Numbered from the stretch's first letter, positions 41,096 through 50,797 are shown. The stretch is 64,000 nt of DNA from Pseudonocardia halophobica (GCF_027922425.1 NZ_BSFQ01000033.1:1-64000), one strand, 5' to 3'. Notes: generated from the letters alone by a model not told the origin. Made by a program: numbers and translations.

Positions 41096-42745
41096 TCACG
41101 CGGGCAGGACGTGATCTCCCACCTTGTCCGTGGACAGGCACAGCGAGCACACGACCGCGTCGTGGGTCTCGCACTTCGTGACGTCCGGGCGCTCGAAGTC
41201 CTGCCGGCAGACGTGGCAGTGCAGGACCTCGCCCGACGGGTTGCCGTGCTCGTCGAACATCGGCAGGTCGAGGCCGTCGTCGGTGCGCCGCAGGTAGTAC
41301 CTCCCCTTCGTCGCGATCGCCAGCAGCGGCGGCAGCACCACGGCCAGGCCGATCGCGACGAGTGGGGAGAAGGGCTGGATCGCTGCGCCGAAGACCCCGA
41401 AGAACACCAGGATCGACACGCCCGCGGACACGATCATCGAGCCGAAGCCGACCGGGTTGACGGCGTAGAGCATGCCGCGCCGGAACTCGGGCGTGATCGG
41501 CGACAGCTTCAGCACGTACTTGTTGACCGCGATGTCGACGGCCACCACGACCACCCAGGACATGCCGCAGTTGGCGTAGAAGCCGAGGATCGTGTTGAGG
41601 AAGTCGAACATGTTCGCCTCCATCAGCACGAGCGCGATCACCAGGTTCACGCCGAGGAACACCAGCCGGCCCGGGTAGTGCTTGGTGACCCGGGTGAAGG
41701 AGTTCGTCCAGGCCAGCGAGCCGGAGTAGGCGTTGGTGACGTTGATCTTGATCTGCGAGATCACGACGAGGACGACCGCGAGCGTCATCGCCAGCCACGG
41801 CGGCAGGAGGTCGCGGTAGATCTCCAGGAACTGGTGCACCGGCTGGTTGGCGACGGCGGCGCCGTCGGCCACGTTGGCGATCAGGTACACGGCGAGGAAG
41901 AGCCCGACGATCTGCTTGATCGCGCCGAAGAACACCCAGCCCGGGCCGGCGAGGATCATCGAGGTCCACCAGCGCCGGGAGTTCTCGGGCGTCTTCGGCG
42001 GCATGAAGCGCAGGTAGTCGATCTGCTCGGCGATCTGCGCGATCAGCGACAGGCACACGCCGGCGGCCAGCATCACGGCGCCGAGGCTGGGCGTGCCCTG
42101 ACCGTTCTCGCCCTGGTAGGCGAAGAAGGAGCCCACCGAGTCGGGGTGGCTGACCAGCAGGTAGACGAACGGCGCGACCATCAGGACCAGCCACAGCGGG
42201 GTGGTCCACAGCTGCAGCTTCGACAGCAGGGACATCCCGTACACGACCAGCGGGAAGATGATGAGCGTCGAGAGCGCGTAGCCCAGCCAGAGCGGGATGC
42301 CGAGCCCGAGCTCGAGGCCCTGGGCCATGATCGAGCCCTCGAGGGCGAAGAAGATGAACGTGAACGTCGCGAAGATGACGTTCGTGACGACCGAGCCGTA
42401 GTAGCCGAAGCAGGAGCCGCGGGTGATCAGGTCGAGGTCGAGGTTGTAGCGCGCGGCGTAGTAGGCCAGCGGGAAGCCCGTGGCGAAGATGACCACCGCG
42501 AACACACCGATGCCCCAGAGGGCGTTGGTGGTGCCGTAGGAGATGCCGATGTTGGCGCCGATGGCGAAGTCGGCGAGGTAGGCGATGCCGCCCAGCGCCG
42601 TGACCCCGACGACCCCCGTCGACCACTTCCGGTAGCTGCGCGGGGCGAAGCGGAGGGTGTAGTCCTCCAGCGTCTCCTTCGCGGCGGTGCCGACGTCGGC
42701 GGTCGCCGCCGGCGCGGCGCTCGCCTCCCGGTTCTCGATGCTCAT
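41096..42745 (-). CDS. NCS1-family (cytosine/purine-type) permease with Cys/His tail
   Basis: 549 aa with about 12 membrane helices (e.g. ALWGIGVFAVVIFATGFPLAYY, ALSTLIIFPLVVYGMSLL, SMIVSAGVSILVFFGVFG), of the NCS1 nucleobase:cation symporter type. After the last helix comes a ~60-residue cytoplasmic tail with CHVC-x11-CETH-x4-CSLC, a C-x2-C-x11-C-x2-H-x4-C-x2-C pattern likely to bind two zinc ions, which ordinary NCS1 carriers lack. It lies downstream of a hybrid kinase on the same strand (153-bp gap) and may feed or be controlled by it. Confidence 0.85.
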   Translation of the reverse strand: MSIENREASAAPAATADVGTAAKETLEDYTLRFAPRSYRKWSTGVVGVTALGGIAYLADFAIGANIGISYGTTNALWGIGVFAVVIFATGFPLAYYAARYNLDLDLITRGSCFGYYGSVVTNVIFATFTFIFFALEGSIMAQGLELGLGIPLWLGYALSTLIIFPLVVYGMSLLSKLQLWTTPLWLVLMVAPFVYLLVSHPDSVGSFFAYQGENGQGTPSLGAVMLAAGVCLSLIAQIAEQIDYLRFMPPKTPENSRRWWTSMILAGPGWVFFGAIKQIVGLFLAVYLIANVADGAAVANQPVHQFLEIYRDLLPPWLAMTLAVVLVVISQIKINVTNAYSGSLAWTNSFTRVTKHYPGRLVFLGVNLVIALVLMEANMFDFLNTILGFYANCGMSWVVVVAVDIAVNKYVLKLSPITPEFRRGMLYAVNPVGFGSMIVSAGVSILVFFGVFGAAIQPFSPLVAIGLAVVLPPLLAIATKGRYYLRRTDDGLDLPMFDEHGNPSGEVLHCHVCRQDFERPDVTKCETHDAVVCSLCLSTDKVGDHVLPA

Positions 42746-42898
42746 GCGGCTGCCTTTCCGGACATCGTCCGTTCGCGGAGTGACGTTCGGTGGTGATCTC
42801 CGGCGGCCCACCCGGGTGCGCGCCGGCGGGGGCTGCGCCGACCCCGACGACAGGGAACAGCCCCGCGCTAAACGACCGCCAAGTGCCGCCCGATCAGG

Positions 42899-45800
42899 TC
42901 AGACCCCGCGCAGCGCCGCCGCGACCCGCGCGTGCTCGCCCGCGATCTGCTCGACGACGGGGCCCAGCTCGGCGAGCCCGCGCGACTCGGCGCGCCGGCA
43001 CAGCCGGGCCATCGCGGTGGCGCCGAACGTGTCGCCGAGCCCCTTGAGGGTGTGCGCGGCGCGCTGCGCGGTCTCCGGGTCGCCGGCGGCCACGGCGGCC
43101 CGCAGCGAGTGCACGAGGTGCGGGGTCTCGCCGAGGAAGTCCGCCACGAGCCCGGAGAGGGTGTCCGCGTCGCCGCCGACGAGCTCGCGCAGCCGGTCGA
43201 GCGCCGCCGGGTCGAGCGGGCCGGGTGCTGTCGTGCCCTGCGGAGAAGGTCCGGGCGCGCGGGCCAGGGCCTCGGCGAGCTCGACGGCCACGAGCGGCTT
43301 GGTCAGGTGGTCGTCCATCCCCGCGGCCAGGCAGGTGTCCCGGCCGCCGGGCTCCGCGGTCACCGCGATGATCCACGGTTGCCGGACCTCGGCCTCGGCC
43401 CGGATCCGGCGGGTGGCCCCGAGTCCGTCGAGCTCGGGCATCCGGACGTCCATCAGCACCACGTCGTAGTGCCGGTCGCGGACCGCGGCCACGGCCTCGA
43501 GGCCGTTGCTGACCACGTCGGCGCGGTGCCCGAGCCGGGTCAGCAGGAGCGACACGAGCCGCTGGTTGACCGGGTGGTCCTCGGCGACCAGGATCCGCGG
43601 CGCGACGCCCCCGGGCGCGATCGCCACCGGGTCGGCGGGCGCGTCCGCGAGCGCGCGGAACAACGCGGCGGGCCGGACCGGCTTGCTCACCACGGCGGCG
43701 ATCCCGGTGCGGTCGCTGGGCGGAAGGCTGCCGAGCGAGGTGAGCAGGACCAGCGGCATCCCCGCGCCCGCGGGCCGCGCGTGGATCGCCGCGGCCAGGC
43801 ACGGGCCGTCGAGCCCGGGCATGCGCTCGTCGAGCACGGCGACGTCGAACCGGCGGCCCTCGTCCAGCCAGTGCAGCGCGGTGGCCGCCGAGGTCGTGTC
43901 CCTGACCTGCATGCCCCACGCCCCGAGCCGCCGGCGCAGCAGCCGGAGGCTGCCGGGATGGTCGTCGACGACGAGGGCGCGCAGGCCGGAGAGCGCGCGG
44001 CCGGCGTCGGGCACGGGATCGCGGCGCACGCCCTCGGCGGCCTCCGCCTGCACGGTCACGGTGACCGACGTGCCGGCGCCGGGGGTGCTCTCCGCGGTCA
44101 CCGACCCGCCCATGAGCTCGGCCAGCCGCCGGCAGATCGCCAGGCCGAGGCCGGTGCCCCCGTAACGCCGGGCGGTCGACGCGTCGACCTGCGTGAACGC
44201 CTCGAAGATCGACCCCAGCCGGTCCGCCGGGATACCGACGCCGGTGTCCCGCACGGTGAACCGCCACTCGTGCCCGCCCCCGCACGGCCGGGCGCCCACG
44301 GTCACGGTGACCTCGCCCCGGTCGGTGAACTTCACGGCGTTGCTCAGCAGGTTCAGCAGCACCTGGCGCACCCGCGTCACGTCGCCGACCAGGCCGGACG
44401 GGGTGCCGGGCTCGACCACGCAGAGCAGCTCGAGGTCCGTGGCGGCGGCGTCGGCGGCGACCAGCTCCAGGGCGCCCTCGATGCACTCGGCGACGTGGAA
44501 CGGCCGCCGCTCCAGCTCGAGCCGGTCCGCCTCGATCTTGGAGTAGTCGAGGATGTCGTTGATCATGAGCAGCAGGGCGTGCGCGCTGTCCCGGACGATC
44601 TCCGCGAAGCGGCGCTGCTCGGGCCCGAGGTCGGTGTCGAGCAGCAGCCCGGACATGCCGATCACGGCGTTCATCGGCGTGCGGATCTCGTGGCTCATCG
44701 TCGCGAGGAAGGCGCTCTTCGCCCGGTTGGCGCTCTCCGCGGCGGTGGCGGCGGCGCGCAGGGCGTCGGCGGTCCGGACCCGTTCCACCACCTGCCCGAG
44801 CTGCGCCGCGACGTCGGACAGCAGGGCAAGCAGCGCGGGATCGGGCTCGGCCGGGCCGGCCGCGACGAACTCCACGACCGCGACGACCTCGCCCGCCGCG
44901 CGCACCGGGAGGGCCACGGCGACGCCGTCGGGGCCGGGGTGCCAGACCGGTTCGCCGGTGGCCAGCACCCGCTCGCGTGGGCCGGCGCCGGCGGGCGGGT
45001 CGCCGTGCTCGGTGAGGGAGGTGCCGTCGGCGAACGACGCGCGGCCCCGCGTCCAGCCGGTGTGGGCGCAGACCAGCGCCAGCACCTCGCGGGTGGCGGT
45101 CGGGAGGTCGGTGGCCCGGTGCGCGGTGGCCGCCACCCGGTGCAGCAGCCGCAGCTCGGCGGTGCGGGCCCGGACGCGCTCGGCCATGCCGTTGAAGCGC
45201 CGGGCCAGCGCGCTGACCTCGCCGACGCCCGCCACCCGGGCCCGGACGTCGGCCTCGCCCGCTGCGATCCGGGCGGTGGCCGCGTCGAGCTCGGCGACCG
45301 GCCGCAGCACGTCCCGCCGGGTCACCACGACGAGCACCGCCATGCCGGCCAGCAACAGGACGGCCGTGGTGACCGCGGCCGCGGACCAGTCGCGGGCCCG
45401 CCCCGTGGCCTGCGCGGTCTCCTGCGCCGTCCGGGTGTCGACGAGCGAGAGCACCTGCCCGATCGGCCCCATGATCTCGGCCTTGGCGTGCAGGTAGGTC
45501 GGGTCGTAGAGCATCGACGTGGCGCGGGCCCGGTCGGGGTCGGGGGTCGCCGCACCCGCCGCGACCAGCGTGAACGCCTGCTCCTCGATCCGGGCCAGCG
45601 CGTCGGAACGGGCCTGGGCGGTGGCGAGGAGCGCCTGCTCCTGCGCGCTGAAGCCGGCGCGCGCGGCCAGCGTGGCGAAGGAGTCCGGCGGGGCGAACGG
45701 GGTCGGCCGCTGTCCGGTGTCGCTCACGACGTCCCAGTAGATGCCGTCGTAGCCCACCGGCCGGGGCGCGGTGCCGGCGCGGATCGCCAGGATCTCCCGG

Positions 45801-46054
45801 AACCAGTCCAGGTAGCGCGGCTCGCCGGTGGCGACGTACGAGCGGGCCATCCGCGTGAGGTCGTCGGAGGTCTGGCGCAGCTCGTAGGCCAGCTGCAGCG
45901 ACTCCGACCGGCGGGCCTCGGCCTCCGTGGCGTCCTGCATGCTCTGCTCGGCGAGCAGGCTGACCAGCAGCAGCACCGCGAGGAGCGCCCCGCCGATCCC
46001 GAGCCCGAGGGTCAACAGCCGGGTGAGCGTCCGGCGGCCGGCACGACGCGTCAC
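42899..46054 (-). CDS. Hybrid sensor histidine kinase with two receivers and HPt
   Basis: 1051 aa. A membrane helix (~10-32), an outer ~190-residue sensing part and a second helix (~220-240) lead to HAMP (~240-295), a GAF-like domain (~300-430) and a kinase core with MSHEIRTPMNAVIG and the ATP boxes (LLNLLSNAVKF, DTGVGIP, GTGLGLAI). Two receivers follow (phospho-Asp in VAVLDERMPGLDG and VVLMDVRMPELDG), then a C-terminal HPt with AAHTLKGLGDTFGA. It could run a full phosphorelay within one chain. The GTG overlaps the end of the SARP-receiver gene, so the two are coupled. Confidence 0.92.
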   Translation of the reverse strand: MTRRAGRRTLTRLLTLGLGIGGALLAVLLLVSLLAEQSMQDATEAEARRSESLQLAYELRQTSDDLTRMARSYVATGEPRYLDWFREILAIRAGTAPRPVGYDGIYWDVVSDTGQRPTPFAPPDSFATLAARAGFSAQEQALLATAQARSDALARIEEQAFTLVAAGAATPDPDRARATSMLYDPTYLHAKAEIMGPIGQVLSLVDTRTAQETAQATGRARDWSAAAVTTAVLLLAGMAVLVVVTRRDVLRPVAELDAATARIAAGEADVRARVAGVGEVSALARRFNGMAERVRARTAELRLLHRVAATAHRATDLPTATREVLALVCAHTGWTRGRASFADGTSLTEHGDPPAGAGPRERVLATGEPVWHPGPDGVAVALPVRAAGEVVAVVEFVAAGPAEPDPALLALLSDVAAQLGQVVERVRTADALRAAATAAESANRAKSAFLATMSHEIRTPMNAVIGMSGLLLDTDLGPEQRRFAEIVRDSAHALLLMINDILDYSKIEADRLELERRPFHVAECIEGALELVAADAAATDLELLCVVEPGTPSGLVGDVTRVRQVLLNLLSNAVKFTDRGEVTVTVGARPCGGGHEWRFTVRDTGVGIPADRLGSIFEAFTQVDASTARRYGGTGLGLAICRRLAELMGGSVTAESTPGAGTSVTVTVQAEAAEGVRRDPVPDAGRALSGLRALVVDDHPGSLRLLRRRLGAWGMQVRDTTSAATALHWLDEGRRFDVAVLDERMPGLDGPCLAAAIHARPAGAGMPLVLLTSLGSLPPSDRTGIAAVVSKPVRPAALFRALADAPADPVAIAPGGVAPRILVAEDHPVNQRLVSLLLTRLGHRADVVSNGLEAVAAVRDRHYDVVLMDVRMPELDGLGATRRIRAEAEVRQPWIIAVTAEPGGRDTCLAAGMDDHLTKPLVAVELAEALARAPGPSPQGTTAPGPLDPAALDRLRELVGGDADTLSGLVADFLGETPHLVHSLRAAVAAGDPETAQRAAHTLKGLGDTFGATAMARLCRRAESRGLAELGPVVEQIAGEHARVAAALRGV

Positions 46055-47358
46055 CGCCGGTCGGCCCCGCCGCGCACCCGGTCGACCTCGCTGCGCAGGG
46101 CGGCGAGCTCCGCGCGCTCGCGGTCGCGGAGCCGTTTCAACGTCAGCGAGGAGCGCATCCGGGCCCGGAGCACGGCAGCGCTGAACGGCTTCGGCAGGTA
46201 GTCCGTGGCCCCCAGCTCGATGCAGCGCACCACGCTCTCCAGGTCCGGAACCGCCGAGACCATGATCACCGGGAGGTGGTCGAGTGCGGGATCGGCCTTG
46301 ATCGCGGCCAGGGTGGTGTAGCCGTCGAGCACGGGCATCAGCAGGTCGAGCAGGACGACGTCGAAACCGCCGTCGGGCAACAGCTCCAGCGCACGCCGGC
46401 CGTTCTCGGCGGCGTGCACCTCGTGGCCGAGCTCGGTCAGCGCGGCCACCAGCATCCGGCGGTTCGTTCCGCTGTCGTCGACGACGAGGACGCGGCCCGG
46501 CTCGTCGGCGCCGGGACCGGCCGACGGGCCGGCCGCGGGCAGGACCACCGGGCGCGGGGGCTCCCAGATCAGGCCCGGGTCGTGCCGCAGGACCGCCTGC
46601 TCCAGCTCGCGCAGCCGGGTGCCGGGGTCGAGGCCCAGCTCGTCCCGCAGGACCCGGCGGCCCTCCCGGTAGGTCCCCAGCGCGTCGGCCTGCCGTCCGC
46701 AGCGGTAGAGCGCCAGCATCAGCTGGGCGCGGGAGCGCTCCCGCAGCGGGTGCGTGTGCACCCGCCGTTCCAGCTCGGGCACGAGCGCGGTGTGCCGGCC
46801 CAGCGCCAGTTCGGCGTCGGCGCGGTCCTCGGCGGCGCCGAGGCGCAGCTCGTCGAGCCGGGCCGCCTCGACCCGCACGAACGGCGCGTCGGGCAGGTCG
46901 GCGAGCGCCGGGCCGCGCCACAGCTCCGCCGCCCGGGCCAGCAGCTCGGCGGCCCGCTCGGGGTCGTCGCCGGTGAGGGCCGCGCGGCCCTCGTCGACGA
47001 GCCGGGCGAACGCGTGCGCGTCGACCGCCGCCGGGTCGACGGCCAGCCGGTACCCGGGCGCGGCCGTGACCAGCACCGTCGCCGGGGCGCCGCGCGGGCG
47101 GTCGGGCTCCAGCGCGCGGCGGAGGTTCGAGACGAAGACCTGGACGGTTGCCGCGGCGCGGGCCGGCGGGTCCGCGGGCCACAGGTCGTCGATCAGCTGC
47201 TCGAGGGACACGACCCGGCCCGCGCGCAGGACGAGGGAGGCCAGGGCCGCCCGCTGCTTGGGCCCGCCGAGCTCCACCCGCTCGCCGCCGCGCCACGCCT
47301 CGACCCCGCCGAGCACCCGGAACCCGATCAGCGGACCCTCCGCAGCAGCGCCGATCAC
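46051..47358 (-). CDS. SARP-type regulator fused to a C-terminal receiver domain
   Basis: 435 aa. N-terminal winged helix of the OmpR/SARP type (~10-95, FRVLGGVEAWRGGERVELGGPKQRAALASLVL… VFVSNLRRAL), a BTAD helical domain (~100-245) and, at ~290-405, a receiver domain (RVLVVDDSGTNRRMLV, phospho-Asp in VVLLDLLMPVLDGY, YLPKPF). A short coiled tail follows. DNA binding first and receiver last is the reverse of normal response regulators. It is the likely output of the hybrid kinase encoded immediately downstream (4-bp overlap). SARPs often activate secondary metabolism; here the target may be the NCS1 carrier. Confidence 0.88.
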   Translation of the reverse strand: MIGAAAEGPLIGFRVLGGVEAWRGGERVELGGPKQRAALASLVLRAGRVVSLEQLIDDLWPADPPARAAATVQVFVSNLRRALEPDRPRGAPATVLVTAAPGYRLAVDPAAVDAHAFARLVDEGRAALTGDDPERAAELLARAAELWRGPALADLPDAPFVRVEAARLDELRLGAAEDRADAELALGRHTALVPELERRVHTHPLRERSRAQLMLALYRCGRQADALGTYREGRRVLRDELGLDPGTRLRELEQAVLRHDPGLIWEPPRPVVLPAAGPSAGPGADEPGRVLVVDDSGTNRRMLVAALTELGHEVHAAENGRRALELLPDGGFDVVLLDLLMPVLDGYTTLAAIKADPALDHLPVIMVSAVPDLESVVRCIELGATDYLPKPFSAAVLRARMRSSLTLKRLRDRERAELAALRSEVDRVRGGADRR

Positions 47359-47423
47359 GCTACGAGCATGCGCAGCGGGTGTACTCGGCAGGTAACCGGT
47401 GTGTGACGTTCAGATCGCACGGC

Positions 47424-47840
47424 TCAGGGCCGTGCGCGACCCGCGTTCTCCGCGCGGCGCAGCACGGCGGCCGCGATCCGGACCACCGAGGAGTCGAGGA
47501 TCACCGCGGCGATGCCCCACGGCCCGACCCAGCCGGACACCGGGTGCCCGCCGGTGGCGAGGGCGGCGCCCAGCACGCCCAGGAAGCTCGCGACGCCGAG
47601 CATCCCCAGCACCGCGGTGCCCAGCACGACGTGCGGCACCGGCCGCGCGACGAGGAACGCGACCGCGACCAGCCCCGCCGCACAGAGGACGGCGGAGAGC
47701 ACCTGCGCCCACAGGGCCCCGCCCACGACGGCGAGGCCGCCGTGCGCGACGGCCGCCGCGGCGACCAGCCCGAGCAGGAGCTTCGGGGGCTGCAGGGTGG
47801 CACCCGGGAGCGCGGAGCCGGGCGGGGTCGGGGCGGACAC
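47424..47840 (-). CDS. Small four-helix membrane protein (hypothetical)
   Basis: 138 aa with about four hydrophobic segments (LLLGLVAAAAVAHGGLAVVG, ALWAQVLSAVLCAAGLVAVAFLVA, VVLGTAVLGMLGVASFLGVLGAAL, GPWGIAAVILDSSVVRIAAAVL). No family motif is recognised. The GTG start leaves a short cytoplasmic N-terminus rich in Pro. It is transcribed toward the SARP-receiver gene's start region and lies head to head with a second membrane-protein gene. Confidence 0.65.
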   Translation of the reverse strand: MSAPTPPGSALPGATLQPPKLLLGLVAAAAVAHGGLAVVGGALWAQVLSAVLCAAGLVAVAFLVARPVPHVVLGTAVLGMLGVASFLGVLGAALATGGHPVSGWVGPWGIAAVILDSSVVRIAAAVLRRAENAGRARP

Positions 47841-47952
47841 GGACCCAGCGTAGACCCACCCGGTCGTGGCGCCGTGGCGCCTTGGCCGCTCCGGCCCCGC
47901 GCCGACAGACTGGCGCGGCAGACAGCGACGGCGGTGCGGCGAGGGGAACGGG

Positions 47953-48525
47953 ATGGCCGGCGGCTACGGATCGGGCGGCGGGTACGGCACCTGGGACCGC
48001 GGGGACGAGACCCGGCGGCTCCCCGACCACGACCAGTACCAGCAGTACGGGGAGCAGTACGGCGACCCGCAGTACGCCCAGGAGTACGAGCCGCCGCGGG
48101 CGCCGAAGCCCTCGGTCGACGCGGGCCGGCTCTGGGCGGCGGGCATCGCCACGGCGATCGTCGCGGCGCTGGTCGCGATGGTGGGGACGTTGATCGTGCG
48201 CGCGGTCCTGCGCATCGCCTTCAACGGACCGGCCAGCTCCGGGGCGCTCGGCGACTCGCGCACCGTGCTGCTCTGCGTCCTGTCGGCGGTGGCCGCGCTG
48301 GCCGCGACGGGCCTCGCGCACCTGCTGCTCGTCTCCACGCCGCGGCCGATGACCTACCTGACGTGGATCGTCGGCCTGGTGACCGTGGTCGCGGCCCTGC
48401 TCCCGCTGCTCGGCTCCGCGCCGATCGGCGAGCGGGTGGCCAACTCCGTGATCCACCTGGTGATCGGGCTGGTGATCAGCAGCCTGGTGGCCGGCGCCGG
48501 GGCCTCGGCGCGCCGGATGCGCTGA
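47953..48525 (+). CDS. Membrane protein, DUF6069-like
   Basis: 190 aa. A Gly/Tyr/Gln-rich, acidic N-terminus (~1-55, with QQYGEQYGDPQYAQEYEPP) precedes four helices (LWAAGIATAIVAALVAMVGTLIV, VLLCVLSAVAALAATGLAHLLLV, YLTWIVGLVTVVAALLPLL, VIHLVIGLVISSLVAG). The LLLVSTPRP…WIVGLVTV pattern fits the DUF6069 family of unknown role. GAGGGG lies 7 nt before the ATG. It is monocistronic. Confidence 0.7.
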   Translation: MAGGYGSGGGYGTWDRGDETRRLPDHDQYQQYGEQYGDPQYAQEYEPPRAPKPSVDAGRLWAAGIATAIVAALVAMVGTLIVRAVLRIAFNGPASSGALGDSRTVLLCVLSAVAALAATGLAHLLLVSTPRPMTYLTWIVGLVTVVAALLPLLGSAPIGERVANSVIHLVIGLVISSLVAGAGASARRMR

Positions 48526-48690
48526 CCGCCTCGCCGCCGGGGACACCGTGCGGCTCGACCGCGCCACCACGGAGGCGCTCGCCGAGGCGTACCTGGCGGA
48601 GATCGCGGCGCGTCTCCCGGCCTGACGGGGCGCTGACGCCCGCCCGTCCTGCCGTGGCCGGTCCTGCGGGTCCGCGTCGGGCGAGGCAGG

Positions 48691-49887
48691 GTGGCGGGCG
48701 TGGACGGCACGGCGGAGCTCGGGCGCAGCGGGCTGCGCCGGGTGCTCGCCGTCCTCTGTGTGACCGAGGTGACCAGCTGGGGCGTGCTCTACTACGCCTT
48801 CCCGGTCCTCGCGCCCACGCTGTCCCGGGAGACCGGCTGGTCGATCGGGGCCGTCACCGGGGCCTTCTCGGCCGGGCTGGTCACGTCGGCGTTGGTCGGG
48901 ATCCCGCTCGGCCGCGCCCTGGACCGCTGGGGACCGCGGTGGATCATGACGGCGGCGTCCGCGGTCGGCGTGCCCGCGGTCGTCGGGATCGCGCTCGCGC
49001 CCTCGTTCCCCGCGTTCCTCGGGGCCTGGCTGCTCGCCGGGATCTCGATGGCCGGGACGCTCTACCCGCCGGCGTTCGCCGCGCTGACCCGCTGGTGGGG
49101 GCCGCGGCGGGTCACCGCGCTCACCGCGGTGACGCTGCTCGGCGGGCTGGCCAGCACGGTGTTCGCCCCGCTCACCGCGACACTGCTCGGGCACCTCGGC
49201 TGGCGGGATGCCTACCTCGTGCTCGCGGGGGTGCTCCTGGTGGTGACCGTCCCGGCCCACCTCCTCGGCTTGCGCGGGACCTGGCCCGACGCACCCGCGC
49301 CCGTCGACGGCCTGCACACCGACCCCGGCCCGATCGCCCGCAGCCGACCGTTCGTCCTGGTCACGGCCGCGGTCGGGCTCGGCGCCTTCACGGCGTTCGC
49401 GGTGGTGGTCAACCAGGTCCCGCTGCTGCTCGAGCGCGGCCTCTCCACCGGCACGGCGGCGTGGGCGCTGGGCCTCGGCGGCGTCGGGCAGGTGCTCGGC
49501 CGGTTGGGCTACCGGCGGCTCACGGCGATGCCGGCGCGGGCCCGGTCCGTGCTGGTGCTCGGTGCGCTCGGCGCGACCACCCTGCTCCTCGGCCTGGCGC
49601 CCGGCCCGGTCCCGCTGCTCGTCGCGCTGGCCATGCTGACCGGGGCGGCGCGCGGGATCTTCACCCTTCTGCAGGCCACGGCCGTGAGCGACCGGTGGGG
49701 CGCTGCGCACTACGGGCGACTCAGCGGCATCCTCTCCGCCCCCGCGATGACCGCGACCGCGGTCGCCCCGTGGGCGGGCGCCACGCTGGCGGCCGCGCTC
49801 GGGGGCTACCCCGAGCTGTTCGTGCTGCTCGCCGGCACCGGCGCGGCCGCCGCCCTCCTCGCCGCCGGGACCCGGGTCCGGGCGTGA
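48691..49887 (+). CDS. MFS transporter
   Basis: 398 aa with 12 predicted helices of the major facilitator fold (LAVLCVTEVTSWGVLYYAFPVLAP; GIPLGRALDRWGPRWIMTAAS is the A-motif loop). It resembles the oxalate/formate-like and YbfB/BacE groups seen in actinomycetes, but the substrate cannot be named. A GTG at 48700 is an alternative start. No regulator or enzyme is coupled to it. Confidence 0.85.
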   Translation: MAGVDGTAELGRSGLRRVLAVLCVTEVTSWGVLYYAFPVLAPTLSRETGWSIGAVTGAFSAGLVTSALVGIPLGRALDRWGPRWIMTAASAVGVPAVVGIALAPSFPAFLGAWLLAGISMAGTLYPPAFAALTRWWGPRRVTALTAVTLLGGLASTVFAPLTATLLGHLGWRDAYLVLAGVLLVVTVPAHLLGLRGTWPDAPAPVDGLHTDPGPIARSRPFVLVTAAVGLGAFTAFAVVVNQVPLLLERGLSTGTAAWALGLGGVGQVLGRLGYRRLTAMPARARSVLVLGALGATTLLLGLAPGPVPLLVALAMLTGAARGIFTLLQATAVSDRWGAAHYGRLSGILSAPAMTATAVAPWAGATLAAALGGYPELFVLLAGTGAAAALLAAGTRVRA

Positions 49888-49921
49888 CCCGGTCAGACCC
49901 GCACGGGGCGAGGCCGGTCCG

Positions 49922-50797
49922 TCACGGCCGGGACAGCAGGCTCCTGAGCTGCTCGACGCTGGTGTGCACGTCGGCGGCCGGGCCGACGCCGGTGGGTGCC
50001 TCGGTGAGGATCGTGTCCTGCTCCAGCACGTACCAGCCCTGGTAGTCGCGCCCCTGCAGGCTCGCGACGATGGAGCCGAAGTCGACGTCGCCGGTGCCGA
50101 GCGGCCGGTACATGCCCTCCCGGACGGCCTCGGTGTACGTCCGGCGGCCGTCCTGGACCTGGCGGGCCAGACCGAGGTCGACGTCCTTGAAATGGGTGTG
50201 CGCCACCCGCTCCGGGGCCTGGCGGGTCAGCTCGGCCGGGTCGGTTCCGCCGATCAGCAGGTGCCCGGTGTCCAGGCACAGCGCGATCGACGAGCCCTCG
50301 AGCACGCGCCGGACGTCGTCGCCCGTCTCGACCATCGTCCCGACGTGCGGGTGCAGCACGGTCTCGATGCCCGCCGCGGCGGCGACCGCGCTGATCCGGT
50401 CGAGGTTGACCAGGAGGGTCTTCCAGCCGCCGTCGTCGAGCTCCGGGCGGGAGTCGTAGCCCGTCAGGCCCGTGTCGGCGGAGAGGACGAGGGTGCCGGC
50501 CGCGGCCGCCGCGTAGCTCGGCAGCAGCGCCTCGACGCCGGGGACCGGGTCGTGGTCGGGCCGGTGCAGCAGCGTCGGGGTGAAGCCGCCGACCGCGGTG
50601 AGGTGGTGCGCGGCGAGCGTGGCGGCCTTGGCGGCCGGGTCGTCGGGCAGGAAGCCGTCCGGGCCGAACTCGGTGGCGACGAGCCCCACCTCGGCCATCT
50701 CGGCGAGCACGCGCTCGGGTGTGAGCTGGTGGCCCCAGCCCGGGACCTCGCACACGCCCCAGGAGATGGGGGCGCCGGCGATCTTGGGTGCGGACAT
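49922..50797 (-). CDS. Sugar phosphate isomerase/epimerase, IolE (inosose dehydratase)-like
   Basis: 291 aa AP-endonuclease-2 TIM barrel. The start IAGAPISWGVCEVPGWGHQLTPERVLAEMAEVGLVATEFGPDGFLP matches 2-keto-myo-inositol dehydratases (IolE). Metal ligands are seen in VLHPHVGTMVE, LCLDTGHLLIGG and AHTHFKDVDL. It would dehydrate or isomerise an inosose or keto-sugar. It is third in the unit with a phytanoyl-CoA-dioxygenase-like protein and an SDR. A 17-bp tandem repeat lies just upstream, in the gap to the SDR gene. Confidence 0.82.
   Translation of the reverse strand: MSAPKIAGAPISWGVCEVPGWGHQLTPERVLAEMAEVGLVATEFGPDGFLPDDPAAKAATLAAHHLTAVGGFTPTLLHRPDHDPVPGVEALLPSYAAAAAGTLVLSADTGLTGYDSRPELDDGGWKTLLVNLDRISAVAAAAGIETVLHPHVGTMVETGDDVRRVLEGSSIALCLDTGHLLIGGTDPAELTRQAPERVAHTHFKDVDLGLARQVQDGRRTYTEAVREGMYRPLGTGDVDFGSIVASLQGRDYQGWYVLEQDTILTEAPTGVGPAADVHTSVEQLRSLLSRP

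Noticed and set aside
48526..48625. Reading frame ending …GDTVRLDRATTEALAEAYLAEIAARLPA-stop after the DUF6069-like gene
   Set aside because: It looks like a helical protein end, but only ~25 codons follow a GTG and no matching upstream part is seen. It may be a gene remnant; evidence is too thin for a feature.
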